Assembly: GCF_004795055.1 (NCBI RefSeq)
Contig: NZ_SSBJ01000015.1
Location: forward strand, 62,001-126,000
Length of the DNA: 64,000 nt
Reading direction: 5' to 3'
From: Streptomyces sp. A1136
GTDB taxonomy: Bacteria > Actinomycetota > Actinomycetes > Streptomycetales > Streptomycetaceae
Position 1 is the stretch's first letter. Each line of letters starts with the position of its first letter. The position numbers and the translations under genes are program-made. Positions 1 to 8,828 of the stretch are shown here, in pieces. Below the pieces are notes generated by a model. It was not told the origin of the DNA and made no database searches. It saw only the letters and a program-made list of their open reading frames with translations.

Positions 1-462
1 CTGTCCGCGGACAGCCACCACATCGCGCAGCCGGAGCCCACGGGCCGCGGTGTCGCGGCCGCGGTGCGCAACCTGCTGGACAACACCGGCCTCGACCCGG
101 CCGAGCTGGTGCACCTGAACGCGCACGCCACTTCCACCCCGCAGGGTGACACGGCCGAGCTGAAGGCGCTGCGCCAGGTCCTGGGCGACGACCTCGACCA
201 CATCGCGATCTCGGCGACGAAGTCGATGACCGGTCACCTGCTGGGTGGCGCGGGCGGCATCGAGACCGTCGCGACGGTACTGGCCCTGTACCACCGCATC
301 GCCCCGCCGACGATCAACGTCGACGAGCTGGACGACGACATCGACGCGGACATCGTGCGCGGCGAGCCGCGCAAGCTGCCAGTGGAAGGCCCGATCTCGG
401 CGATCAACAACTCGTTCGGTTTCGGCGGCCACAACGTGACGCTGGCGTTCCGTACGGTCTGA
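1..462 (+). CDS. fabF: Beta-ketoacyl-ACP synthase II (FabF), C-terminal fragment
   Basis: The frame is open from the window edge, so only the last ~153 residues are present. FabF elongates acyl-ACP by decarboxylative condensation with malonyl-ACP in type II fatty acid synthesis. Both catalytic histidine motifs of the Cys-His-His triad are visible: NAHATSTPQGD and, with the conserved Lys, TKSMTGHLLGGAGG. The C-terminal NNSFGFGGHN signature of KAS enzymes is also present. The nucleophilic Cys lies upstream of the window. It is followed within 20 bp by a strong terminator, so it is the last gene of its operon. Confidence 0.95.
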   Translation: MSADSHHIAQPEPTGRGVAAAVRNLLDNTGLDPAELVHLNAHATSTPQGDTAELKALRQVLGDDLDHIAISATKSMTGHLLGGAGGIETVATVLALYHRIAPPTINVDELDDDIDADIVRGEPRKLPVEGPISAINNSFGFGGHNVTLAFRTV

Positions 463-480
463 CGCCCCGGACAACGCGTG

Positions 481-507
481 AAGCCCACCCGGTCACCGGG
501 TGGGCTT
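481..507 (+). terminator. Intrinsic terminator after fabF
   Basis: A perfect 12-bp inverted repeat (481-492 and 496-507) with a 3-nt loop runs into TTTTC on the plus strand. It lies between the convergent fabF and DUF3145 genes, so it may serve both. Confidence 0.85.
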
Positions 508-521
508 TTCGCGTGACGGGC

Positions 522-1016
522 TCAGACCACCTGGTGGAGCCAGCGCACGGGGGCGCCCTCGCCCGCGTGGCGGAAGGGCTCCAGCTCGTCGTCCCAGGGC
601 TTGCCGAGCAGCGTGGAGATCTCCGCCTCCAGATCGCTCTCGCCGCTCGCGGACCGGGCGAGGGCCGCGCGCAGCCGGTCCTCGGGGATCATGATGTCGC
701 CGTGCAGACCGGTGACGGCGTGGAAGATGCCGAGCTCCGGGGTGGAGCTGTAGCGCTCGCCCTCGGCGGTCGGGCAGGGCTCGGCCGTCACCTCGAAGCG
801 CAGCAGGTGCCAGCCGCGCAGCGCGGACGCGAGCTTCGAGGCGGTGCCCGCCTCGGCCTGCCAGGAGAACTCGGATCTCCAGGTTCCGGGGGAGGCGGGC
901 TGCCTGATCCAGTCGAGGTTCACCCGCACCCCCAGCACCCCCGCAACAGCCCATTCCACGTGCGGGCAGAGCGCGCGCGGTGCGGAATGCACGTACAGGA
1001 CTCCACGTGTCGTCAC
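522..1016 (-). CDS. DUF3145 family protein
   Basis: This encodes 164 residues from GTG at 1016 (VTTRGVLYVHSAPRALCPHV), the usual start and length of the family. The open frame runs further upstream, but that part has no family similarity. DUF3145 is a conserved cytoplasmic actinobacterial family without an established function. It normally follows the fatty-acid synthase genes, as here, where it converges on fabF. Conserved-looking segments include HVEWAVAGVLGVRVNLDW near the N-terminus and KPWDDELEPFRHAGEG near the C-terminus. A role linked to lipid metabolism is only a guess from its neighbour. Confidence 0.85.
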   Translation of the reverse strand: MTTRGVLYVHSAPRALCPHVEWAVAGVLGVRVNLDWIRQPASPGTWRSEFSWQAEAGTASKLASALRGWHLLRFEVTAEPCPTAEGERYSSTPELGIFHAVTGLHGDIMIPEDRLRAALARSASGESDLEAEISTLLGKPWDDELEPFRHAGEGAPVRWLHQVV

Positions 1017-1266
1017 CGGGACCTCCAGTGTGGGACGAGGTCGGGAATAAACTCCAGAAAACGGACAGTATGTGACGAGATGTAATGTAACGGAAATGAT
1101 CTGACATTGCGTCGCGGGACCTGCGGCCGAAACGCCACGGGAAAAAGCTACCGTGCGCCAGGGGTCCCGGTGTGACGTACGGTCGCTCAGAACCCCGTGA
1201 ACACAGAGCATTCACTCAGCAGGACGCCCCCGCAGGACGGGGGGCGACGAGGGAGGGACCACCCCG

Positions 1267-2163
1267 ATGGGCACCACCGCTCCGCGCCGCCGCACCCGCG
1301 GGACCCTCGCGGCGGTGGTCGCGACGGCCGCCCTGCTTGCAGGGGCGGTGACGGCCTGCGATTCCGGCGACCCGGGGACCGGTGGCGGCCGGGGATCGCA
1401 GGCACGGCCCCGCTGGAACACCGCCCCGAGGTCGATCGCCGCGGTGGGTGACTCCATCACCCGCGGGTTCGACGCCTGTTCGGTGCTGGCGGACTGCCCC
1501 GAGGTCTCGTGGGCCACCGGCGCGGACCCCGAGGTCGACTCGCTCGCCACCCGGCTGCTCGGCCGGGCCGACGCGCCCGCGCACAGCTGGAACTACGCGG
1601 TGACCGGCTCCCGGATGGCGGACCTGGCGGCCCAACTGTCCTCGGCGGCCTCGCACAAGCCCGACCTGGTCACGGTGATGGTCGGCTCGAACGACGCCTG
1701 CCGGCCCACCACTTCCTCGATGACCTCGGTGGCCGCCTTCAGGGCCGGCTTCGAGAAGGCCCTCGCCGACCTCAGGGCCACCTCTCCCACGACCCAGGTG
1801 TACGTGTCCTCCGTGCCGGACCTCCAGCGATTGTGGGAGCAGGGCAAGGACGCCCCGATGGTGCGGCAGGTCTGGAAGCTCGGCATCTGCCAGTCGATGC
1901 TGGCCGAGCCGCTGTCGTCCACCCAGGAGGCGACGGCCCGGCGCGAACGGGTCCGGGCGCGCGTGGTCGAGTACAACGAGGTGCTGCGCACCGTCTGCTC
2001 GAAGGACCCCCTGTGCCGCTACGACGGCGGCGCCGTGTTCCAGTACCCGTTCGGAACCGCCCAGTTGAGCCGCTGGGACTGGTTCCACCCGGGCAAGGCG
2101 GGCCAGGCCCGACTCGCGGAACTGGCGCACCGACAGGTGACGGCGCCCGCGCCGCCGCGCTGA
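1267..2163 (+). CDS. SGNH/GDSL-family lipoprotein hydrolase
   Basis: This is a 298-aa secreted esterase/lipase-type hydrolase. The N-terminus is a lipoprotein signal peptide: Arg-rich n-region, hydrophobic core (residues 13-29) and lipobox AVTAC with Cys31. The nucleophile block AVGDSITRG puts Ser63 in place. GSND supplies the block III Asn, and DWFHPGKAGQ near the C-terminus supplies the Asp-x-x-His pair. Several Cys residues fit a disulfide-stabilised extracytoplasmic fold. A GGAGGG Shine-Dalgarno lies about 9 nt before ATG. The substrate is unknown. It converges on the GH3 gene across a shared terminator. Confidence 0.9.
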   Translation: MGTTAPRRRTRGTLAAVVATAALLAGAVTACDSGDPGTGGGRGSQARPRWNTAPRSIAAVGDSITRGFDACSVLADCPEVSWATGADPEVDSLATRLLGRADAPAHSWNYAVTGSRMADLAAQLSSAASHKPDLVTVMVGSNDACRPTTSSMTSVAAFRAGFEKALADLRATSPTTQVYVSSVPDLQRLWEQGKDAPMVRQVWKLGICQSMLAEPLSSTQEATARRERVRARVVEYNEVLRTVCSKDPLCRYDGGAVFQYPFGTAQLSRWDWFHPGKAGQARLAELAHRQVTAPAPPR

Positions 2164-2183
2164 ACCACCGGACCGGCGGAGGC

Positions 2184-2217
2184 GACCGGTGGAGGCCGTC
2201 AGGAACCTCCACCGGTC
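2184..2217. terminator. Bidirectional terminator
   Basis: A perfect 12-bp stem (2184-2195 with 2206-2217) and 10-nt loop sit between the convergent SGNH hydrolase and GH3 genes. Confidence 0.75.
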
Positions 2218-2241
2218 CGTTTCAGGGGTGATTTCCGGCCA

Positions 2242-4695
2242 TCACACGCGCAGCACGGCCGTCAGCCGCGTGTCGCCGTGCGCGTGGCTCGCGCGCACCT
2301 CGTACTCGCCGCCGATCCGCCGCCACGATCCGGCCGCCTCGTCCCAGATCTCGAAGGCCCGCTCGGGCAGGACGACCTCCGCCTCGACGCTCTCGCCGGG
2401 GGCCGCCGCGACGGACGCGAAGCCGGCCAGCCGGCTCGCCGGGCGCTCCGCGGTGTCGGCGAGCGGAGCCAGGTACACCTGCACGACCTCCCGGCCCGGC
2501 CGGGAGCCGGTGTTGGTGAGCCGCACCCGCGCCACCGACCCGGTGACCTCCAAAGACGCGTACGCCCATGTGGTGTAGCCGAGGCCGTGGCCGAACGGGT
2601 AGGCGGGGGCCACGCCCAGGGCCTCGTAAGCCCGGTGGCCGACGAGGAGGCCCTCGCGGTACTCCAGCCGGCCCTCGGTGGGCGTGACCTCGGTGACGGG
2701 GGCGTCGGCGAGGACCGCGGGCCAGGTGGTGGGCAGCCGGCCGCCCGGCTCCGCCTCGCCGAGGAGTACGTCGGCCAGCGCGGCGCCGCCCTCCTGCCCG
2801 GGGAACCAGGTCAGCAGTACGGCGGCCACGTCGTCCCGCCAGGGCAGTTCCACCGGGGAACCGGCGTTCACGACGACCACGGTGTTCGGGTTCACCGCGG
2901 CGACGGCCCGCACCAGCTCGTCCTGACGCCCGGGCAGCCTCAGGTCCTTGCGGTCGAAACCCTCGGACTCGACGCGCTCGGTGGTGGCGACGACGACCAC
3001 GGCGGTGTCGGCGGCCCGGGCGGCCGCGACCGCCTCGGCGATCAGCTCGTCCGCGTCCCGCCGGGGCTCCAGGTGGAGCAACGAGAACATGATCGCCTTG
3101 AGCGGCAGGGCGCTCACGTCGGGCACCTGGAAGGTCAGGGACACCTCGACGGGCTCGCCCGCGGTCAGCGGGACCCGGGCGCGTTCGCTGGGGGCGCCGA
3201 AGAAGGCCTCGAACGGATCGGCCTCGTCGCCCATCGGCTGGACGCCCTCCCAGAGCGTGCGCCCGCCCACGGCGAGGGCGAAAGCGCCGAGCCCCCGGGT
3301 GCCGAAGGCGTGCTCGCCGCTCTCGCGCGGCACGAACGTGCCGGTGACCTCGATGCTCGCCATCGTCTCGTACGTGGCGCCGGCGGGCAGGTCCTCCCCG
3401 ATCCACTGGACCTGGCCGGACGGGAGGCCGGCCTCCCCGAGGACGGCGCCGGAGGCGTCGCGGCAGATCGCGCGGAGCTCGAAGCCCTTGTCGGCGGGGA
3501 CGAGTTCCTCGCTGGGGTCGGCGCCGACGCAGAAGGTAAGCGAGCCGGCGGGCAGCGCGGCGGCCAGGCCGTCGAGCGGGGAGACGACCCGCTCGGGGAA
3601 GACCGTCGCGGAACCGCCGCCGAGGACGCGGGCATCGCGGGCGGCGGCGCCGATCAGGGCCACCGTGCGCCCCGGGGCGGTGTCGAGCGGCAGGGCGGCC
3701 CGCTCGCCGGAGACGGCCTCGTTGCGGACGAGGACGAAGCCACGGGCGGCGATCTCCCGGGCCAGCGCCCCGCCGTCGATCCCGGACGGGGGGTCGGTCA
3801 CGACGGGGGGCGCGCCGTCCAGGGCGCCGACGCGGGCGGCGAGGCGCAGGACGTTGCGCACGGCGCCGTCCACCGCCTCCGGCGGGACCTCCCCGGCGCG
3901 GACGGCTTCGGCGAGGGCGGCCCCGTAGACGGTCCGGGGGCCGGGCATGGCCACGTCCAGGCCGCCGAGGAGGGCGCCGGCGGTGGAGCGGGCGGCCATC
4001 CAGTCGGAGACGTTGCAGCCGTCGAAGCCCCACTCGGCGCGCAGCACGTCGTTGACGAGGTACCGGTGCTCGGTCATCGTGGCGCCGTTGACCCAGTTGT
4101 AGGCGGTCATGATGCCCCAGGGGCGGGCGTCCTTGACGATGGCCTCGAAGGGCGCCAGGTACATCTCGCGCAGCGGGCGCGGCGCGATGACGTTGTCCAC
4201 CGTGAACCGGTCGGTCTCCGCGTCGTTGCCGACGAAGTGCTTGACGGTGGTGCCGACGCCGCCGTCCTGGACGCCCCTCACGTAGCCGGTGCCGATGGCG
4301 CCGGTGAGGTACGGGTCCTCGGAGTAGCACTCGAAGTGCCGGCCGCCGAGCGGGGAACGGTGCAGGTTGACGGTGGGGGCCAAGAGGACGTGGACGCCCT
4401 TGCGGCGCGCTTCCTGGGCGAGGAGCCGGCCGGCGCGGCGGGCGAGCGCGGGGTCCCAGGTGGCGGCGAGCGCCGTCGGGGAGGGCAGCGCCACGGACGG
4501 GTCGTCCGCGCTCCAGCGCGCGCCCCGGACACCGATGGGGCCGTCCGACATGACCACGGAGGCCAATCCGATCTCGGGCACGGCGGGCAGGGACCACATG
4601 TCCCGGCCCGCGAGCAGACGGGTCTTGGTGTCGAGGTCGAGCTTGTCGAGCGCGGCCTCTACGGCGTCTTCGCGGGCCTGATCGGCGTCGGTCAC
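2242..4695 (-). CDS. Glycoside hydrolase family 3 beta-glucosidase with PA14 insert
   Basis: This 817-aa retaining beta-glycosidase has no signal peptide and is probably cytoplasmic. The start is GTG 4695, preceded by GAGGAGG; the longer open frame upstream overlaps the divergent promoter. The N-terminal TIM barrel carries KHFVGNDAETDR and the nucleophile motif VSDWMA (Asp231). A PA14-like carbohydrate-binding domain occupies roughly residues 390-520 (about QVQWIGEDLPAGATYE to VEVSLTFQ). The (alpha/beta)6 sandwich and a fibronectin III-like C-terminus follow. The divergent TetR gene, 180 bp away, is its likely regulator. Confidence 0.92.
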   Translation of the reverse strand: MTDADQAREDAVEAALDKLDLDTKTRLLAGRDMWSLPAVPEIGLASVVMSDGPIGVRGARWSADDPSVALPSPTALAATWDPALARRAGRLLAQEARRKGVHVLLAPTVNLHRSPLGGRHFECYSEDPYLTGAIGTGYVRGVQDGGVGTTVKHFVGNDAETDRFTVDNVIAPRPLREMYLAPFEAIVKDARPWGIMTAYNWVNGATMTEHRYLVNDVLRAEWGFDGCNVSDWMAARSTAGALLGGLDVAMPGPRTVYGAALAEAVRAGEVPPEAVDGAVRNVLRLAARVGALDGAPPVVTDPPSGIDGGALAREIAARGFVLVRNEAVSGERAALPLDTAPGRTVALIGAAARDARVLGGGSATVFPERVVSPLDGLAAALPAGSLTFCVGADPSEELVPADKGFELRAICRDASGAVLGEAGLPSGQVQWIGEDLPAGATYETMASIEVTGTFVPRESGEHAFGTRGLGAFALAVGGRTLWEGVQPMGDEADPFEAFFGAPSERARVPLTAGEPVEVSLTFQVPDVSALPLKAIMFSLLHLEPRRDADELIAEAVAAARAADTAVVVVATTERVESEGFDRKDLRLPGRQDELVRAVAAVNPNTVVVVNAGSPVELPWRDDVAAVLLTWFPGQEGGAALADVLLGEAEPGGRLPTTWPAVLADAPVTEVTPTEGRLEYREGLLVGHRAYEALGVAPAYPFGHGLGYTTWAYASLEVTGSVARVRLTNTGSRPGREVVQVYLAPLADTAERPASRLAGFASVAAAPGESVEAEVVLPERAFEIWDEAAGSWRRIGGEYEVRASHAHGDTRLTAVLRV

Positions 4696-4875
4696 GGCCG
4701 TGCCTCCTCGTCCGGGTGCGGGCGGTGTGTCGGTGCGGTGTGGTGTGCCGCGGTGCGGTGCGTGCGCCCATGGTGGACCCGAGACCTGTAGCTTGGTAGG
4801 TGTTGTTATCTTCTTGTGATATCCGCATGCCGTACGGTCCTGCTGGCAGGTGCGAACGGAAGGGGAGCCGGGGCG

Positions 4876-5457
4876 ATGGTCAGGGCGAGGAGCGAGGAAC
4901 GGCGGGGCGAGATCGTGCGCGCCGCGGTCGAGGTGATCGCGGAGCGCGGCTACCGGGGCGCCTCCTTGGGCACGGTCGCCGAACGCGTCGGCCTGACCCA
5001 GCAGGGGCTGCTGCACTACTTCCCCACCAAGGAGGCTCTGCTGGTCGCGGTGCTGGAGGAACGCGACCGCTGGGACACCGGCGGCGGCTCGCGCGCCTCG
5101 GCGGACACCTGGCGGCTCGACCTGCTGGCGTCCCTCGTCGACTACAACGCGATGCGTCCGGGCATCGTGCAGACCTTCTCCGCGCTGTTGGGCGAGAGCG
5201 TCACCGAAGGCCACCCGGCCCGGGAGTTCTTCACCGAGCGGTACGCTCAGGTGCGCGCCGAGATGGCGGCGGTGCTGCGCGCGGAGTTCGGCGACCGCCT
5301 CCCCTCCGGCCTCACCCCCGAGGAGGCGGCCCCGCTCCTGACGGCGGTGATGGACGGCCTCCAGTACCAGTGGCTGCTCGCCCCCCGGTCGGTGGACATG
5401 CCGGCCGCCTTCCGCTCCTTCCTGACCCTGCTGCGCGGCCCGGACGCGGCCGGCTAG
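4876..5457 (+). CDS. TetR/AcrR-family transcriptional regulator
   Basis: This encodes 193 aa from ATG 4876, chosen because AAGGGGAG lies just upstream; an in-frame ATG at 4816 has no ribosome site. The N-terminal HTH reads ASLGTVAERVGLTQQGLLHYF, typical of TetR repressors. The helical C-terminal ligand-binding domain (about residues 60-193) is not recognisable as to ligand. It is divergent from the GH3 glucosidase, so control of that gene by a sugar-derived effector is the natural inference. Confidence 0.9.
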   Translation: MVRARSEERRGEIVRAAVEVIAERGYRGASLGTVAERVGLTQQGLLHYFPTKEALLVAVLEERDRWDTGGGSRASADTWRLDLLASLVDYNAMRPGIVQTFSALLGESVTEGHPAREFFTERYAQVRAEMAAVLRAEFGDRLPSGLTPEEAAPLLTAVMDGLQYQWLLAPRSVDMPAAFRSFLTLLRGPDAAG

Positions 5458-5545
5458 ACCCGGGCCGGCAGGGGTCCCGGACCGCGCGCGGCGGGCGGCT
5501 CACCCCCTCGTCGGGCCCGAGGTCGGCGGCCGGCATCCTGGGTCC

Positions 5546-6259
5546 GTGAAGATCGCCGCAGCCCAGCTCACCTGTGTCCCGGCCGACGTCACGGCCAACG
5601 TCGCCGCCGCCGTCGGACTCGCCGCCGATGCCCGGGAGCAGGGCGCCGAACTCGTGGTGTTCCCCGAACTGGCCCTGACCGGCTACGAACTGCACGCGCT
5701 GGCCCGCGACCCGGGCCTGTGGCTCGCGGACGCCGACGACCCCCGACTGGACCCGCTGCGGTCCGCCGGCGTCGCCACCGCCGTCAACGTCGCCCTGCGC
5801 ACGGACGGACCGCTCCCCGCCATCGCCACGCTGGTCCACGACGCGGACGGCGCGCACCTGACCACGTACGCGAAGCAGCACCTCTACGGGCACGAACAGG
5901 GCGCCTTCGCGGCGGGTACCGCCGACGGCCGCTTCACCCTCGGCGACGTCCGCTTCTGCCTCGGCGTCTGCTACGACAACCACTTCCCGGACCTGGCGGC
6001 GCGGGGCGCGGCCGACGGCTGCCGGGTGCACCTGGCGAGCTCGCTCTACGGGACTGGCGACGGCGTCCGGGAGCGGGCCGACATCTACCCCGGGATCGCG
6101 CGGGACCACGGGCTGTACGTGGTGCTGGCCAACCACGTCGGCCCGGCGGGCCCGTGGACCGGCTGCGGCGGCGCCGCCATTTGGGCACCGGACGGCACGC
6201 CGATGGTCGAGGCCGACGACCGCACGCCGTCCGTGGTGACGGCCTCGGTCGGGACCTGA
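5546..6259 (+). CDS. Carbon-nitrogen hydrolase (nitrilase superfamily)
   Basis: This 237-aa cytoplasmic amidase-type enzyme shows the complete Glu-Lys-Cys triad: Glu41 in VVFPELALTGYEL, Lys110 in TYAKQHLYG and Cys142 in CLGVCYDNHFPD. Length and the GTG start (VKIAAAQLTC) fit the compact omega-amidase/amidohydrolase branch. The substrate cannot be read from the sequence. It follows the TetR gene by 88 bp and ends 10 bp before the convergent EI24 gene. Confidence 0.9.
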   Translation: MKIAAAQLTCVPADVTANVAAAVGLAADAREQGAELVVFPELALTGYELHALARDPGLWLADADDPRLDPLRSAGVATAVNVALRTDGPLPAIATLVHDADGAHLTTYAKQHLYGHEQGAFAAGTADGRFTLGDVRFCLGVCYDNHFPDLAARGAADGCRVHLASSLYGTGDGVRERADIYPGIARDHGLYVVLANHVGPAGPWTGCGGAAIWAPDGTPMVEADDRTPSVVTASVGT

Positions 6260-6269
6260 CCGAAGCCGT

Positions 6270-7133
6270 CTACCAGGACTTCGGCGGCCCGAACTCCCCG
6301 GCCGGCGCGGTCCGGGCGCCGACTGCCGGCGCGGCGCCCTGCCCGGCGCCCCGGCCCGCGGAATCCCGCCCCGCGTCCTCGGCCGCGCTCTCGGTCTCCG
6401 CTCCCACCAGGTGCCGAGCCATCAGGGTCGCCCCCGCCACCGCGCCGGGCATCAGGAACACCGCCACCAGCGGCACCACGAACGCCAGCACCAGCGGCAC
6501 CCCGAACCCGAGCGCCAGCGCCCGCCGCGCCTTCAGCAGCGCCAACTGCCCGTCGAGGTCGACGCGGCGCCGCTGGAGGGCGACGGAGGTGAGTTCCTGG
6601 GTGAGGAAGTAGCCGGACACGCAGAACCCGATCGCCGGGACCACGGTCTGCCCGATCACGGGGACGAAGCCGAGGGCGAACAGCAGGACCCCGTAGAGCG
6701 CCACCCGCAGCAGCAGGCGCACGCTGTCGCGGCCGGAGATCCACAGGTCCTGCCACAGGCTCCGCCCGGACTCGGGCACCTCGCCGCCCTCGGTCCGGTC
6801 GACCTGCTCGGAGAGGGACTCGTAGAACGGCTGACCGATGAGCAGGGTCACGGCGGTGAAGGTGATCACCGCGAGGAAGAGCCCGAGGGCGAACACCAGG
6901 GCCGTAAGGAAGCCCCGGAACAGCCCGAGCCACGGCTCGGACCAGTCGTCGGCGAAGGGCGTGGCCCAGGCGGTCAGGTCGTCGGCGCCGAACCCGAGGC
7001 CGACCAGGGCGCCGGCGTACAACACGAGCGCGACCAGCCCCGGCAGCAGACCGACCCCCAGCCAACGGCCGTTGGAGAACACCCACCGCTGTCCGGCCAG
7101 CAGGTACCGGAAGCCCCCCACAAGATCACTCAT
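6270..7133 (-). CDS. EI24 domain (CysZ-like) membrane protein
   Basis: This 287-aa integral membrane protein starts MSDLVGGFRYLLAGQRW and has four or more hydrophobic segments (about residues 22-48, 75-105, 145-180 and 205-235). It matches the EI24/CysZ family, whose founding members move sulfate; actinobacterial paralogues are mostly uncharacterised. The last ~50 residues are a low-complexity Ala/Gly tail. It stands as a single gene, convergent with the hydrolase. Confidence 0.88.
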   Translation of the reverse strand: MSDLVGGFRYLLAGQRWVFSNGRWLGVGLLPGLVALVLYAGALVGLGFGADDLTAWATPFADDWSEPWLGLFRGFLTALVFALGLFLAVITFTAVTLLIGQPFYESLSEQVDRTEGGEVPESGRSLWQDLWISGRDSVRLLLRVALYGVLLFALGFVPVIGQTVVPAIGFCVSGYFLTQELTSVALQRRRVDLDGQLALLKARRALALGFGVPLVLAFVVPLVAVFLMPGAVAGATLMARHLVGAETESAAEDAGRDSAGRGAGQGAAPAVGARTAPAGEFGPPKSW

Positions 7134-7152
7134 GCGGCCCAGTTTACGGCGG

Positions 7153-7182
7153 AGGCCGCACCCCCCGGAGGGAGTGCGGCCT
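7153..7182 (-). terminator. Terminator after ohr
   Basis: A 9-bp perfect stem (7153-7161 with 7174-7182) lies 20 bp downstream of the ohr stop codon on the minus strand. Confidence 0.65.
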
Positions 7183-7203
7183 TCGCTTCGGCACGGTGCG
7201 GGC

Positions 7204-7626
7204 TCAGACGGCCAGCTCGACCGTGATGTTGCCGCGGGTCGCCTTGGAGTACGGGCAGACCTGGTGGGCCTTCTCGATGAGGTCCTTGGCGGTGGCGGCG
7301 TCCACGTTCGGGATGACGGCGGAGATCTTCACGATCAGGCCGAAACCCTCGTCGTTCTTGCCGATGCCCACCTCGGCGGTGACGGTGGAGCCGGTGATGT
7401 CGGCGTTCTCGTTCTTGGCGACGACCCCGAGGGCGCCCTGGAAGCAGGCGCTGTAACCGGCGGCGAACAGCTGCTCCGGGTTGGTGCCGGCGCCGCTGCC
7501 GCCGAGCTCCTTCGGCGGGTTCACGACGACGTCGAGCTTGCCGTCGTTGGTGGCGACGCGACCGTCACGGCCGTTCTCTGCGGTGGCAACGGCGGTGTAC
7601 GCGACGTCGGACTGCGTGATGGACAT
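7204..7626 (-). CDS. ohr: Organic hydroperoxide resistance protein (Ohr)
   Basis: This 140-aa OsmC/Ohr-family thiol peroxidase reduces organic and fatty-acid hydroperoxides in the cytoplasm using lipoylated partners. The two catalytic cysteines are at the canonical positions: Cys61 in YSACFQGAL and Cys124 in HQVCPYSKATRGN. ATG 7626 was chosen over the longer open frame because GGAGGA precedes it. Ohr genes are often paired with a peroxide-sensing MarR regulator (OhrR). The nearest MarR (8829) lies beyond the oxidoreductase and lacks an obvious N-terminal sensing Cys, so pairing is doubtful. Confidence 0.95.
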   Translation of the reverse strand: MSITQSDVAYTAVATAENGRDGRVATNDGKLDVVVNPPKELGGSGAGTNPEQLFAAGYSACFQGALGVVAKNENADITGSTVTAEVGIGKNDEGFGLIVKISAVIPNVDAATAKDLIEKAHQVCPYSKATRGNITVELAV

Positions 7627-7691
7627 GAAAGTGGATCCTCCATAGGAATCGCCGTGACTCGCGCCCACGATCACGACGGTGTGGAGTGAGC

Positions 7692-8714
7692 CTAACGGGT
7701 GAAAGAAACGATCATCTTTCCGGTGTTCTCGCCGCGCAGCATTCCGAGGAAGGCGTCGGCGGCGTTCTCCACGCCCTCGACGACCGTCTCGTCGTAGCGG
7801 AGCTCACCGGAGCGCAGCCAGCCGGCCACGTCCTGGACGAACCGGTCCTGGATGCCGGCGTGGTCGCCGACGAGGATGCCCTGGAGGCGCAGCCGCTTGC
7901 CGATGACCTGCACGAGGTTGCGCGGGCCGGCCGCCGGCTCGGTGTCGTTGTACTGGGCGATCGCACCGCACAAGGTGGCGCGGCCGTGCACCTTGAGGGA
8001 GGAGATCGCGGCTTCCAGGTGGTCGCCGCCGACGTTGTCGAAGTAGACGTCGATGCCCTCGGGCGCGGCCTCCTTGAGCTGCTCGGCGACGGGGCCGTTC
8101 TTGTAGTTGAAGGCCGCGTCGAAGCCGTACTTCTCCGTGAGGAGCGTCACCTTCTCGTCCGAGCCGGCCGAGCCGATCACCCGGGACGCGCCCTTGATCT
8201 TCGCGAACTGGCCGACGAGGCTGCCGACCGCGCCGGCTGCGCCGGAGACGAACACGGCGTCGCCCTCCTTGAAGGAGGCGACCTCGAAGAGACCGGCGTA
8301 GGCGGTCAGGCCCGGCATGCCGAGCACGCCGAGGTAGGCGGAGAGCGGGGCCAGCGAGGCGTCGACCTTGGTGGCGTGCTTGGCGTCCAGTTCGGCATAC
8401 TCGCGCCAGCCGAGGCCGTGCAGGACATGGTCGCCGACCGCGATGCCCTCGGCGGCGGAGGCGACGACCTCGCCGACCGCGCCACCGTCCATCGGCCGGT
8501 CCAGCTGGAACGGCGGTACGTAGGACTTCACGTCGTTCATGCGGCCGCGCATGTAGGGGTCGACCGACATGTGGAGGTTGCGCACCAGAATCCGTCCCGG
8601 GGCGGGCTCGGCGTTCACCGGCACCTCGCGCAGGGCGAAGTCCTCGGCGACGGGCCAGCCCTGCGGGCGGCGGACGAGGTGCCACTCGCGGCTCACGGCG
8701 GGAATCTGGGACAT
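7692..8714 (-). CDS. NADP-dependent medium-chain oxidoreductase (alkenal reductase type)
   Basis: This 340-aa zinc-free MDR enzyme belongs to the 2-alkenal/curcumin/prostaglandin reductase group. Visible family features are NLHMSVDPYMRGRM near residue 50, the nucleotide-binding loop SGAAGAVGSLVGQ near 155, and FDNVGGDHLEA near 220. Start 8714 is preferred because CAGGAG sits just upstream, 18 nt inside the longest frame. Such enzymes reduce alpha,beta-unsaturated carbonyls with NADPH and detoxify lipid-peroxidation products, which fits the neighbouring ohr. It is divergent from the MarR gene. Confidence 0.92.
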   Translation of the reverse strand: MSQIPAVSREWHLVRRPQGWPVAEDFALREVPVNAEPAPGRILVRNLHMSVDPYMRGRMNDVKSYVPPFQLDRPMDGGAVGEVVASAAEGIAVGDHVLHGLGWREYAELDAKHATKVDASLAPLSAYLGVLGMPGLTAYAGLFEVASFKEGDAVFVSGAAGAVGSLVGQFAKIKGASRVIGSAGSDEKVTLLTEKYGFDAAFNYKNGPVAEQLKEAAPEGIDVYFDNVGGDHLEAAISSLKVHGRATLCGAIAQYNDTEPAAGPRNLVQVIGKRLRLQGILVGDHAGIQDRFVQDVAGWLRSGELRYDETVVEGVENAADAFLGMLRGENTGKMIVSFTR

Positions 8715-8828
8715 GAGGTGCTCCTGAGGCATGAGGGAAACGGAACCCGGCGGCGAATTACTTCACTACCTGAAACAACCATGCTCCTGGATATTTCATG
8801 TTGTCAAGTAAATGGGTACGCTGGTTCC
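8715..8828. promoter_or_regulatory. Divergent promoter/operator between oxidoreductase and MarR gene
   Basis: This AT-richer 114-bp intergenic region contains a TTGACA-like -35 on the minus strand (8802-8807). It also has an imperfect inverted repeat, ACAACCATG near 8776 and CATGTTGT near 8798, of the kind MarR dimers bind. No binding data; this is inferred from layout. Confidence 0.5.

Noticed and set aside
2278..4791. Very long plus-strand open frame opposite the GH3 gene (and other long shadow frames)
   Set aside because: GC-rich DNA gives long antisense frames; its translation is low-complexity Gly/Ala/Asp/Gln and the GH3 frame has clear family motifs.
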